Shown: positions 56,284 through 64,000 of the stretch, piece after piece | How the letters are laid out: every line of letters begins with the position of its first letter | Numbering within the stretch: the first letter of the stretch is position 1 | From: Terriglobia bacterium | Lineage (GTDB): Bacteria; Acidobacteriota; Terriglobia; Acidiferrales; UBA7541 | Length of the DNA: 64,000 nt | Direction: 5' to 3' | Assembly: GCA_020073485.1 (NCBI GenBank) | Contig: JAIQFB010000008.1 | Span: 62,001 to 126,000, forward strand | Notes under the pieces: generated by a model | Databases searched by the model: none | Seen by the model: the letters and a program-made list of their open reading frames with translations, nothing else | What the model was told of the DNA's origin: nothing | Program-made: the position numbers and the translations under genes

Positions 56284-57189
56284 ATGCGCATTACGAACCG
56301 AACCAGAAAGATAGCCATTTTCGTCACGCTGGGCGCCTGCCTGGTGGGCCTTGCAGTGGCGCTGAACGTCACCTGGATCCTGCTCAACTGGCGTGAAATG
56401 GTTCCGCTGGTCTTCGGAATAATAATATTCACCCTGATCATCGCGGGACTCGTCGTATACACGGTTTTCCTGGTCCGCGAAATCCACAAGAACGAACAGC
56501 AGGACAGTTTTCTGAACGCCGTGACACATGAACTGAAGACTCCCATCGCCTCGATTCGCCTGTACCTGGAAACGCTGCAGAGCCGGCAAATCAGCGACGC
56601 GCAGCGCCAGGATTTTTACCGCATCATGCTGGAAGATACCGACCGGCTGTTCGGCACGGTGGAGCAGATTCTGAAGGCGGGCGAAGCGCGCCATGCCGGC
56701 GCCAAGCGGAACTGGGAGGAGGTCGATTTCTCCGGCATCGTCGCGGAAACCGTGGAGCTCACGCGGCTGCGCCACCACCTGCCGCCCGAGGCCATGCGCC
56801 TCACCGCCGCTCCGGCCGAAAAACTCCTGGTCAAGGGGAACCCCCAGGAACTTCGCACCGCGGTCTTCAACCTGGTGGAAAACGCCGTGAAATATTCAGG
56901 CGAGAAAAAAGATATTGTCGTCGACCTGCAGACTCCGAACATGGATACGATCCTGCTGCAGGTGCAGGATCAGGGAGTGGGGATTCCGCCGACCGAATTG
57001 AAACGGATTTTCAAACGGTTTTACCGCGTGGCAAATTCCGCGTCAGGCCGGGTCAAGGGCACGGGCCTCGGCCTGTTCATTGTGCGTTCGATTGCGCGCC
57101 GCCATGGCGGCGAAGCGTTTGCCGAAAGTGAAGGCGCGGGCCGCGGCAGCATGTTCACGTTGCGCCTTCCCAGGGTCTACCACGTATGA
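56284..57189 (+). CDS. Sensor histidine kinase
   Basis: A 301-aa kinase. Two membrane helices near 10-30 and 40-60 with almost no extracytoplasmic loop, then THELKTPIAS (phospho-His), NLVENAVKYSG (N box), DQGVGIPP and GTGLGLFIV. It has no sensory domain, so it may sense through membrane state. Overlaps its response regulator by 4 bp. Confidence 0.92.
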   Translation: MRITNRTRKIAIFVTLGACLVGLAVALNVTWILLNWREMVPLVFGIIIFTLIIAGLVVYTVFLVREIHKNEQQDSFLNAVTHELKTPIASIRLYLETLQSRQISDAQRQDFYRIMLEDTDRLFGTVEQILKAGEARHAGAKRNWEEVDFSGIVAETVELTRLRHHLPPEAMRLTAAPAEKLLVKGNPQELRTAVFNLVENAVKYSGEKKDIVVDLQTPNMDTILLQVQDQGVGIPPTELKRIFKRFYRVANSASGRVKGTGLGLFIVRSIARRHGGEAFAESEGAGRGSMFTLRLPRVYHV

Positions 57190-57932
57190 GCCGCATCCTC
57201 GTGGTCGAGGATGAAGCGCATCTGGCCGAAGGCCTACGCTTCAATCTGGAGCAGGAGGGCCATTCGGTTCAGGTGAATGCCACCGGCGAGGAAGCCCTAA
57301 AGCGCCTGGTGGGCAATAAGGAAGAATTCGACGCGGTGGTCCTGGACGTGATGCTTCCCGGACAGGACGGATTTTCAGTAGCCCGCGCGCTGCGCGCCGC
57401 CAAGAATTATGTGCCAGTCCTGATGCTGACGGCTCGCTCGCGTCCCGAGGATGTGCTGGAAGGATTTGCGGCTGGCGCCGACGATTATTTGCCCAAGCCG
57501 TTCAACCTGGCTATTCTCATTGCGCGCGTGCAGAGCCTGTTGCGCCGCAAAATCTGGCAGCATGGCGCGGCCCAGCCCGCGGCAAAATCCGCTGGGCGCG
57601 CCGCGGAGTCTCCGGAAGCGTTCCATTTCGCTGGAAAAATCGTGGACTTCGAAAATCTGCGCCTGCACGTCGGCAAGCAGGTCCTGCAGCTCACTCTCAT
57701 GGAATCGGAACTGCTGCGCTACCTGATCCAGAACACTGGCCATCCCGTCTCGCGAAAAGCCATCCTGGAAAATGTGTGGGGCTTGCATGAAGATACCGAC
57801 ACGCGCGCCATCGACAACTTCATCGTCCGCCTGCGCCGGTACATCGAGGAAGAGCCTTCAAAGCCGCGCCACCTGGTGACCGTGCGGGGACTCGGCTATG
57901 AATTCATTCCGTTTCCGGATAAGAAAAAGTAA
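57186..57932 (+). CDS. OmpR-family response regulator
   Basis: A 248-aa regulator: receiver domain with D54 as phospho-acceptor (VVLDVMLPG), Thr in LMLTARS, Lys in YLPKPF; winged helix at the C-terminus (RAIDNFIVRLRRYIE, TVRGLGYEF). Partner of the kinase just upstream. A weak hairpin (TCCCG/CGGGA at 58123-58139, then TTTTC) follows at some distance. Confidence 0.94.
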   Translation: MSRILVVEDEAHLAEGLRFNLEQEGHSVQVNATGEEALKRLVGNKEEFDAVVLDVMLPGQDGFSVARALRAAKNYVPVLMLTARSRPEDVLEGFAAGADDYLPKPFNLAILIARVQSLLRRKIWQHGAAQPAAKSAGRAAESPEAFHFAGKIVDFENLRLHVGKQVLQLTLMESELLRYLIQNTGHPVSRKAILENVWGLHEDTDTRAIDNFIVRLRRYIEEEPSKPRHLVTVRGLGYEFIPFPDKKK

Positions 57933-57969
57933 AACTCACTTCACAAACTCTGGAAAAACTCACGTGGCC

Positions 57970-58057
57970 GTCATTCCGAGGCATACTTCTGCCGAGGAAT
58001 CCCTCGTTCGGTTGCGTTCAATACCCGGAGCGATTCCTCGCTTCGCTCGGAATGACG
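57970..58057. repeat. GTCATTCCGAG-type intergenic repeat, copy 2
   Basis: Begins GTCATTCCGAG and ends CGGAATGACG; ends are inverted complements, with GAGGAATCCCTCG inside. Same family as 42568-42666. Confidence 0.75.
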
Positions 58058-58145
58058 AGGAAATGGGCTGATTCCGCGAAGTGGAACAAAAAAATCAAAA
58101 CCAAACAAGCCGAAGTCGAAGATCCCGGCCCAGTCGGGACCTTTT

Positions 58146-59849
58146 CTACTTTTGCTCATCCAACAATTCCAGCTTGAGAATGGACGCGCCATGGTTGCTG
58201 CCGACCCACACGGTGACCGGCGTGGTCGAATTGTCGACAAACATTTTCCGCACATTCGTATTTCTGGGCATCAGGTATTCCACCATCCGCCCGGTCTTGG
58301 GATCGAGCCGGGTCAGGCGGTCGGTCATCGTGTTTCCGCCCCACGCTTCGCCATTCTTGTCGGCGGCCACGTCGTAAGGAAAAGTCCACGGCGTCGGCGG
58401 CGTCCACTCTTTCATCGACAAGTCCTTGGTGTTGAACACGCCGATCTTGTTGCCGCCGAATTCGCCGAACCAGAACAGTCCCTTCGCGTCAATCGAGCCG
58501 CGCCGCGGATTGGAATCCTTGGTGGGCGTTTTGTAAAACGTGATTTCGCCCGTCTTGGCGTCCACGCGCCCCACCTGATCCGCGCCGAACACCGTGAAGT
58601 AGATATTATTCTGCTCGTCGGGCGTGATGTCGTAGATATTCGGGCTGGGATTCGGAAACGGCTTGAACGTTTCAAATTTTCCGGTAGCCGGGTCCAGCCG
58701 GTAAATCGTGTACGTTCCGGAGTCTTCCAGCCAGACCTTGCCGTCCACTTTCGACCGCGTGGGATTCACTTCGGTGATTTGCGTGTAAATCGTGTTGAGA
58801 TCGCCGGGCAGGCTGAAGGTCTGGAAGGTTGAAGTCTTCTTATCGAATTTGGCGACGGCTCCCTGATACATCATCCCGATCCAAGGATTGCCATCCTCGT
58901 CCTCGCGCAGCGCGAGTTCGCCCTTGGGAGAATTCGGCTTCAGAATAGGAACCGGGAACTCTTGCACTTTGCCCGTCTTGGCATCGAGCTTCCCTAGAAT
59001 CTGCTCGCCGAAACAGATGTACCAGACCATGCCGTCGGAATCGACATACACGTCGTGCGGCTGCCGGGTTCGCGCCGGAAGATCGTATTCGGTGATGATC
59101 GCGCGGGTCGCCGCGCCCTTGGGCCGAGGGAATGTCTTGAGCGGGTAGCTGTAACTACCGCCCTGGCTCAAATTGACGCTGGCCAGGAATTCGGCCCGTT
59201 TGCGCACGACGTTGGCTTCCCGGTTCAGCGATTCTTCGCCCGCCACCTGGGCCTGATTGGCCAGGCGAGGAGCGAGCCGCACTTGCGGCATCAGCGGAAT
59301 GCTCTGGTTGACGTAGGTCGCCATGCGCTCCTGCACGGCCACGAATTCGTCGGCATCGTGCGTGGAGCTGAGCGGGCGAAGCAGCGTGTGGCAAACCGTG
59401 CAGTAGCGCAGTTGCGCTTTCTGCTCGGGAGTTCCCGGCATGCTGTTTAGCCATTCCGCGTTGGTGAGCTGCGCGGCAAGATTCAAGGTCTTGATCAGCT
59501 TCAGGTCGGCTTCCGCGTGGCCCGTAGCCGGAATATCCACGGTGGACGGGCCTTCCAGGTCATACCCCGCCGCGCGAATCCGGATGGCATAGCGTCCCGC
59601 GCCGAGCCTGGACGCGGGAAAAGAATAACGCCCATGCGCATTGCTCGATACGGTCACCGAGATCGTAGAGTCGTCCTTCTTCGCGGTGACCAGAACGCCC
59701 TCCATTGGGCCTTCTTCCATCGAGGTCACCTGCCCGGACAACGCCGCCGTGGGAGACGCTTTCGCCTGCGCGAACGCGAATTGTTCGGGGAGCGATATCC
59801 CGCTACCAAGCAAAGTGACTGCAAGAATCAGAAAGCCCGTTGCCCTCAT
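58146..59849 (-). CDS. Exported streptogramin-lyase-like beta-propeller with heme c motif
   Basis: A 567-aa protein. Signal peptide, a carboxypeptidase-regulatory-like Ig domain (ALSGQVTSMEEGPMEGVLVT, about 35-120), a CxxCH heme motif (RYCTVCHTLLRP, near 148-152), then a repeat-rich propeller of Vgb type with PHDVYVDSDGMVWYICFGE and similar blades. The heme motif between the two known domains suggests a redox role rather than antibiotic inactivation. Confidence 0.85.
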   Translation of the reverse strand: MRATGFLILAVTLLGSGISLPEQFAFAQAKASPTAALSGQVTSMEEGPMEGVLVTAKKDDSTISVTVSSNAHGRYSFPASRLGAGRYAIRIRAAGYDLEGPSTVDIPATGHAEADLKLIKTLNLAAQLTNAEWLNSMPGTPEQKAQLRYCTVCHTLLRPLSSTHDADEFVAVQERMATYVNQSIPLMPQVRLAPRLANQAQVAGEESLNREANVVRKRAEFLASVNLSQGGSYSYPLKTFPRPKGAATRAIITEYDLPARTRQPHDVYVDSDGMVWYICFGEQILGKLDAKTGKVQEFPVPILKPNSPKGELALREDEDGNPWIGMMYQGAVAKFDKKTSTFQTFSLPGDLNTIYTQITEVNPTRSKVDGKVWLEDSGTYTIYRLDPATGKFETFKPFPNPSPNIYDITPDEQNNIYFTVFGADQVGRVDAKTGEITFYKTPTKDSNPRRGSIDAKGLFWFGEFGGNKIGVFNTKDLSMKEWTPPTPWTFPYDVAADKNGEAWGGNTMTDRLTRLDPKTGRMVEYLMPRNTNVRKMFVDNSTTPVTVWVGSNHGASILKLELLDEQK

Positions 59850-59996
59850 CAGTTGCTCCTCGCCAGTGGGTCCAATAAAGAGACGAATTTCACAAAAGTT
59901 TGCGGCCCGCTACAAAATAAATATAGATGTTAAAGAACAAAACTTACGACCGCAAAGCAGTTTTACAGCTGCACGATACTAATTCCCCGATTGCGC

Positions 59997-62120
59997 TCAC
60001 CAAATCTGGCAGCGAATCGCCGCGGGCCGCACCATGGCGTCCCCTTCCTTGCATTCAAAAGCCTGGCCGAATTCAGGCATGTTGGACGGCGCGGCGATGG
60101 CCCGGAAATGCCCCAGGGGATGCGGGTTGGTATTCACCATCAGGCGCTCGAATTCCGGCCTGTCGTTGGCCGCCCAGATCTGTGAGTAGGCCAGGAAAAA
60201 TCGCTGGTCGGGCGTAAGGCCGTTGATCAGCGGAGACTTTTTGCCTTCCAGCGTCTTATGCAAGGCGCGATAGGCAATGTTCAAGCCGCCCAGGTCGGCG
60301 ATGCTTTCGCCAAGCACCAGCTTGCCGTTTTCGTGAATATCGTCCTGCACTTTATAGCCGTCGAATTGCTTTTCGATGCAATCGGCGCGCATGTTGAAAT
60401 TCTTCTCGTCATCCGGAGTCCACCAGTCGCGCAAATTTCCCTTGGCGTCGAATTGCCGGCCTTCGTCGTCGAAGCCGTGCGTCATCTCGTGCCCGATGAC
60501 CGCGCCCATCGCGCCATAGTTGGAAGCGTCGTCGGCATTGGGATCGAAAAACGGCGGCTGCAATATGCCGGCGGGAAACACGATTTCATTCATTTCCGGA
60601 TCGTAATACGCGTTCACCGTGGGCGGCGTCATGCCCCACTCGTTGCGATCGACCGGCTTGCCGATTTTGTTGAGATCGCGCTTGAATTCAAATTGCGAGC
60701 CGCGCATGAGGTTGAGAACGAGCGGCCCGCGGTCCACATTGAACGCCGAGTAATCGCGCCACTTGTCCGGGTACCCGATCTTGCGCGTGAACGAGGAAAG
60801 CTTGTCTAGTGCCTGCTTGCGCGTGGCCGGTCCCATCCAGGAGAGCGTATTCAAATCATCCCGCAGGGCTACGGTCAACTGGTTCACCATTTCCAGAGCG
60901 CGGGCCTTGGCCACAGGAGGAAAATACTTCTGCACATAAATCTGTCCCAGCGCCTCGCCCAGCTGGCGGTCGGTGACCGAAACGCACCGCTTCCAGCGCG
61001 GCAGCAATTCCTTGGTCCCCTGGAGCTTGCGCCCGTTGAAATCGAAATTTTCATCGACGAACGGCTTCGATAGCCAGGGCGCCGCCGTATTCAGCAGGTG
61101 CCAGCGGAGATACACTTTCCAGTCCGCCAGCGAGGTTTCCTTGAGTTGCAGGTTCACGGCCTCGAAAAATTTCGGAGCGGAAACGTCGACGGAGCTGATG
61201 TTGGCGTAGCCGATGTCCTGAAAATAATTGCCCCAGGACCAGTTCGCCGTGAGCGTCTGCAGTTCGGCGCGGTCCATCTTGTGATAGGTTTTCACCGGAT
61301 CGCGCTGCTCGACGCGCGTCAGGGAAGCTTCGGCCAGTTTGGTTTCCAGCGTCATGATCGATTGCGCTTCCGTGGAGGCCTTGGCGGCGCTGTCTCCGGC
61401 CAGCTCGAGCATTTTGGCCACGTGCTCCTGATACTGCTCGCGGAGTTGTTTCGATTTATCGTCCGTCTTGGTGTAGTAATCTCGATCCGGCAATCCCAGC
61501 CCGCCCTGGTCGGCTCCGCCAATCACCTGCGAGCTGTTCTTGGCGTCCTGCGTCGAACCGAAGCCAAACAGCGCGCCGACGCCCAGGCCCTGCAGCCGCG
61601 CCACTTCCGACTGCAATTCGCCGGTGTTCTGGATGGCGTCGATGCGAGCAAATTCCGCATCGAGCGGCTTTATGCCATCCGCATCAATCTGCTTTTCGTC
61701 CATGCAACTGGCGTAGAAATCGCCGATCTTCTGCTCGTTCGATCCCGCCGCCTTCGTGCTTGCTGCTGCATTTTCCAGAATCTGGTGCAGCAGTTCGCGA
61801 TTTCTCTCCGCCAACTCGTTGAAGCGGCCCCAAGAGGGGTAAGCGTCCGGAGTGGGATTCTTCTTGATCCACTCGCCGCTGGCGTAATGGTAGAAGTCCT
61901 CGCACGGCTTGCAGGTCTTGTCCAGAATCGTCATGTCCACGCCATGCGAGCCGCTGTCCGAGGTCTTCGCGTCGCTCGCGGCCTGTCCGGCGCGCAGCAA
62001 ACCGGCTGCGGCAAGGCCCAAAAGAAGGATGAGCGCGACGCCAGCGAGGCGCCCGCGAAATACATTTTTCGCCTTCGTGGCGGAATGGGATCCGCCGGCT
62101 TCCTGCATAGGGAGTGACAT
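59997..62120 (-). CDS. M13-family (neprilysin/PepO-like) zinc metallopeptidase
   Basis: A 707-aa protease. An N-terminal membrane anchor or signal (GVALILLLGLAAAGLLRAG), Asn-Ala-Tyr-Tyr motif (VNAYYDPEMNEIVFP), zinc motif VIGHEMTHGFDDEG, third ligand in GESIADLGGL, and a C-terminal end with RCQIW. It degrades small peptides outside the cytoplasm. Confidence 0.94.
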   Translation of the reverse strand: MSLPMQEAGGSHSATKAKNVFRGRLAGVALILLLGLAAAGLLRAGQAASDAKTSDSGSHGVDMTILDKTCKPCEDFYHYASGEWIKKNPTPDAYPSWGRFNELAERNRELLHQILENAAASTKAAGSNEQKIGDFYASCMDEKQIDADGIKPLDAEFARIDAIQNTGELQSEVARLQGLGVGALFGFGSTQDAKNSSQVIGGADQGGLGLPDRDYYTKTDDKSKQLREQYQEHVAKMLELAGDSAAKASTEAQSIMTLETKLAEASLTRVEQRDPVKTYHKMDRAELQTLTANWSWGNYFQDIGYANISSVDVSAPKFFEAVNLQLKETSLADWKVYLRWHLLNTAAPWLSKPFVDENFDFNGRKLQGTKELLPRWKRCVSVTDRQLGEALGQIYVQKYFPPVAKARALEMVNQLTVALRDDLNTLSWMGPATRKQALDKLSSFTRKIGYPDKWRDYSAFNVDRGPLVLNLMRGSQFEFKRDLNKIGKPVDRNEWGMTPPTVNAYYDPEMNEIVFPAGILQPPFFDPNADDASNYGAMGAVIGHEMTHGFDDEGRQFDAKGNLRDWWTPDDEKNFNMRADCIEKQFDGYKVQDDIHENGKLVLGESIADLGGLNIAYRALHKTLEGKKSPLINGLTPDQRFFLAYSQIWAANDRPEFERLMVNTNPHPLGHFRAIAAPSNMPEFGQAFECKEGDAMVRPAAIRCQIW

Positions 62121-62228
62121 GAAAATACCCTCCTTCAGCATGCGCTAGACTTCCTACAAGGTGTACGACGGCAGGGTGCCGGAGTCAACAGGATCGTTGC
62201 GATGGTCGTTCAACGTAGCGAAACCCGA

Positions 62229-62390
62229 GGTAGGACAGGCTTTTTATCCTGAGTAAAACTAAGGGCAGCCTGTCGGGTCTAGATGCGTGTTCGGCCGTGT
62301 GTTGAAGTGCGCTATTGAATCGAGCCTCGATGCAAACTACAGCCTGCCGTTTCACTGCCAAAACCGACAGGCTGAAGCCTGTCCTACTAG
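62229..62390. repeat. GGCTTCAGCC-type repeat with distant arms
   Basis: TAGGACAGGCT near 62231 and CGACAGGCTGAAGCCTGTCC near 62366 form arms separated by about 110 bp. It closes the gap between two minus-strand genes. Confidence 0.65.
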
Positions 62391-62800
62391 TGCGCCCCGC
62401 TTCCTGGCAGCGAGCGGATATAGACCACCATCTGCCAAATCTGCTCGGGCGTTTCCCGGCCTTCATATTTCGGCATATGCCCTTTGCCCTTGGCGATCAG
62501 GTAGTTGAGTTCGCCATCGGTGAACTTGTCCAGGGAACCGGGCTTTCGCCAGTCGTGAAGGTTCATGCTGATGTCCTTAGCCTCGACGCCCTTGCCGCCG
62601 CCATCCTTCCCGTGGCACAGAGCGCAATCGGTGTCTCCGTACGCCTTCATTCCCTCAGCGATCGAAGTGGCATTGGATTCCACGGGGTTCTTTCGATCCA
62701 CTTCCTCCTGCGGAATCTTGGTTTCCACCTTCGGCTGGCTCTGGCATCCGATCAGGCCCAGACCCAGCATCGCGCACAGTACCACGCTCCGCTTCCCCAT
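62387..62800 (-). CDS. Lipoprotein cytochrome c
   Basis: A 137-aa class I-type cytochrome. Lipobox LIGC at Cys19, heme motif CALCH (near 59-63), and axial Met in KGHMPKYEG. It carries one electron at the periplasmic face. No partner genes are adjacent. Confidence 0.93.
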   Translation of the reverse strand: MGKRSVVLCAMLGLGLIGCQSQPKVETKIPQEEVDRKNPVESNATSIAEGMKAYGDTDCALCHGKDGGGKGVEAKDISMNLHDWRKPGSLDKFTDGELNYLIAKGKGHMPKYEGRETPEQIWQMVVYIRSLPGSGAH

Positions 62801-63230
62801 CCCGCCTCCCTGAAATTAAGGACTTGAGCTATCCCGTTTCGTTTCAAGACAGCTGGATATCACATTGCATAGGGCACAATACATCCAAGAGCATGCCGTA
62901 ACAACGCCCAATGCGCGGCACCTCCATTTTCCGGACGATTAGGCGAACAGGCTCTGGAAACAAGGCCGCGCCTGGCATAGAGTCTGGGCGACGATTGTAT
63001 TGTGCGGGCATGCCCCGCTTCCGAGATTCCAGGACTTGGCGTCGCCAAGGCGCAACAGTGAACGGGAAACGCCGCTGCCGCCCGTTGCGTCTTAATTGTG
63101 TCGGCCTATCGGACGGACCATCCCATTAATTGGGAGGCCAGCCATCCTTAAGGTGGCTTCTAATGGCTGCCACGCGCGGGCCACGCGGGTGTAGAATTAT
63201 TGTATTCAACGGACTGCGAGGATCAGGGAA
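62801..63230. other. 430-bp gap without a gene
   Basis: No convincing gene or RNA. A 10-bp inverted repeat GCACAATACA (62874) / TGTATTGTGC (62996) is present, 113 bp apart, of unknown meaning. Confidence 0.4.
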
Positions 63231-63722
63231 ATGCATTTTCTATATTCCATCTGCGAGTGGTTGGAACAAACCGGCGTGGGCGTAACGGTCCGGGATTCGA
63301 CCTGGCTGTTTCCGATCATCGAGACGGTGCATATTCTCGGGATCGCGGTCTTGGTAGGCAGCACGTCGATTTTGGACTTGCGCCTGATGGGCCTTACCTA
63401 TCGCGAACAACCCGTATCGAAGCTGGCCTGGCGTTTTCTGCCCTGGGCATGGGTTGGGTTTCTCATACAGGTGATTACCGGGGGACTGCTGTTCGCCTCG
63501 GAAGCCACGAAGATGATCACGAATCTCGGTTTTCAGATCAAGATGGTGCTGATCGTGGTGGCGGGATTGAACGCCCTGGTTTTCCACTTGATCGCCTATC
63601 AAAGCGTGGGCAAGTGGGAGAACGATCGTGTGGCGCCGCTGTCGGCCCGGGCCGCGGGATTGATTTCGATCCTGCTGTGGTTCGGTATCGTGGGATTCGG
63701 GCGCTGGATCGCGTACGTCTAA
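63231..63722 (+). CDS. DUF6644-type small membrane protein
   Basis: A 163-aa protein with four hydrophobic helices and the family-like WLFPIIETVHILGIAVLVGS. A His in the first helix (VHILG) may hold a heme. Function unknown. Confidence 0.82.
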   Translation: MHFLYSICEWLEQTGVGVTVRDSTWLFPIIETVHILGIAVLVGSTSILDLRLMGLTYREQPVSKLAWRFLPWAWVGFLIQVITGGLLFASEATKMITNLGFQIKMVLIVVAGLNALVFHLIAYQSVGKWENDRVAPLSARAAGLISILLWFGIVGFGRWIAYV

Positions 63723-63731
63723 GAGAAGCAG

Positions 63732-64000
63732 CTAATCCGCGGGTTCGCTGGTTTCCCGCGCCACAACCACAATTCCCTGCCAGCCCGAAATCACGGTCGC
63801 TATCAGCCCGCAGATCCCCGCGAACGAAAGCCACAGCGCCGGCATGGCGCGATTTCCGGTTACATGAATCAGGTAGGTGCAGATGGCCGGCGTGAAGCCG
63901 CCAAAGATCGCGGTGGCCAAGCTGAACGCCACCGAGAATCCGGACGTCCGGATGTCCGACGGCATGATTTCGGTGAGATACGGCACCATGGCCCCGCTGA
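63732..64000 (-). CDS. MFS transporter, C-terminal part (partial)
   Basis: The 5' part lies beyond the right edge. The remaining 89 or so residues include [20 protein letters not shown] and [13 protein letters not shown], like citrate/tricarballylate:H+ symporters. Convergent with the DUF6644 gene. Confidence 0.75.
   Translation of the reverse strand, partial: SGAMVPYLTEIMPSDIRTSGFSVAFSLATAIFGGFTPAICTYLIHVTGNRAMPALWLSFAGICGLIATVISGWQGIVVVARETSEPAD

Noticed and set aside
23533-63989. CRISPR arrays, retrons or toxin-antitoxin pairs in the right part
   Set aside because: I looked for regular repeats, reverse-transcriptase motifs (YxDD) and small paired genes and saw none.

Overview
The window looks like a chromosomal segment of an acidobacterium, probably Terriglobia/Acidoferrales-like. 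This is inferred from the high GC, a choice-of-anchor-D/fibronectin protein end, a very large S53 (pro-kumamolisin) protease with Ig-like repeats, a DUF6644 membrane protein, an ADP-forming acyl-CoA synthetase with a GNAT tail, and dispersed GGCTTCAGCC palindromes. No rRNA is present, so the assignment rests on gene content only.

Region 1 (1-16.1 kb) is a complete [NiFe]-hydrogenase locus on the + strand. It holds a group 3b-type cytosolic NAD(P)-linked enzyme (beta, gamma, delta, alpha subunits, with a cyclic-nucleotide-binding-domain gene spliced into the operon) and its maturation protease. The full hypCDEABF set follows, then a membrane-bound uptake hydrogenase (Tat-exported small subunit, large subunit, cytochrome b, protease). 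The uptake small subunit carries both extra cysteines typical of O2-tolerant group 1d enzymes.

Region 2 (16.1-18.8 kb) has a junction of two truncated genes (LuxR HTH and NCS2 permease ends) and a PilZ/GspE pair. Region 3 (about 19.1-23.5 kb) is a small integrated element: an operator/promoter, an unknown protein, TTCAAGGT iterons, a primase-polymerase, a zinc-ribbon protein and a tyrosine integrase ending beside tRNA-Val.

Region 4 (23.5-33.8 kb) is catabolic: two MFS transporters, a DapA-family lyase/synthase, tRNA-Asp, a CocE-type hydrolase, a Tat-exported FAD oxidoreductase and an alpha/beta hydrolase. Region 5 (33.8-42.5 kb) contains a Crp/Fnr regulator with an N-terminal cysteine motif and a CRP-like recognition helix. 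It is divergent from two small Cys-rich proteins. A USP / P-type ATPase / ADP-forming acyl-CoA synthetase-GNAT gene set and a degenerate IS481-like transposase follow.

Region 6 (42.9-64 kb) holds a lactate permease, a short-chain fatty acid transporter, PrpD, an amidohydrolase, MsrB, S1/P1 nuclease, the S53 protease, a fatty-acid desaturase, a two-component system, a streptogramin-lyase-like protein with a heme c motif, an M13 peptidase, a lipoprotein cytochrome c, DUF6644 and the end of an MFS gene.

The main cross-region signal is a perfect dyad, GTGA-N6-TCAC. I saw it five times at four promoter regions: before hypC, before the uptake hydrogenase, twice between the Crp/Fnr gene and its divergent neighbour, and before the USP/ATPase/acyl-CoA synthetase genes. 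At three of them a GAnACT -10-like hexamer sits at exactly class-II spacing. I infer a local Crp/Fnr regulon that couples H2 oxidation and NiFe-enzyme maturation to stress proteins and acyl-CoA/ATP metabolism.
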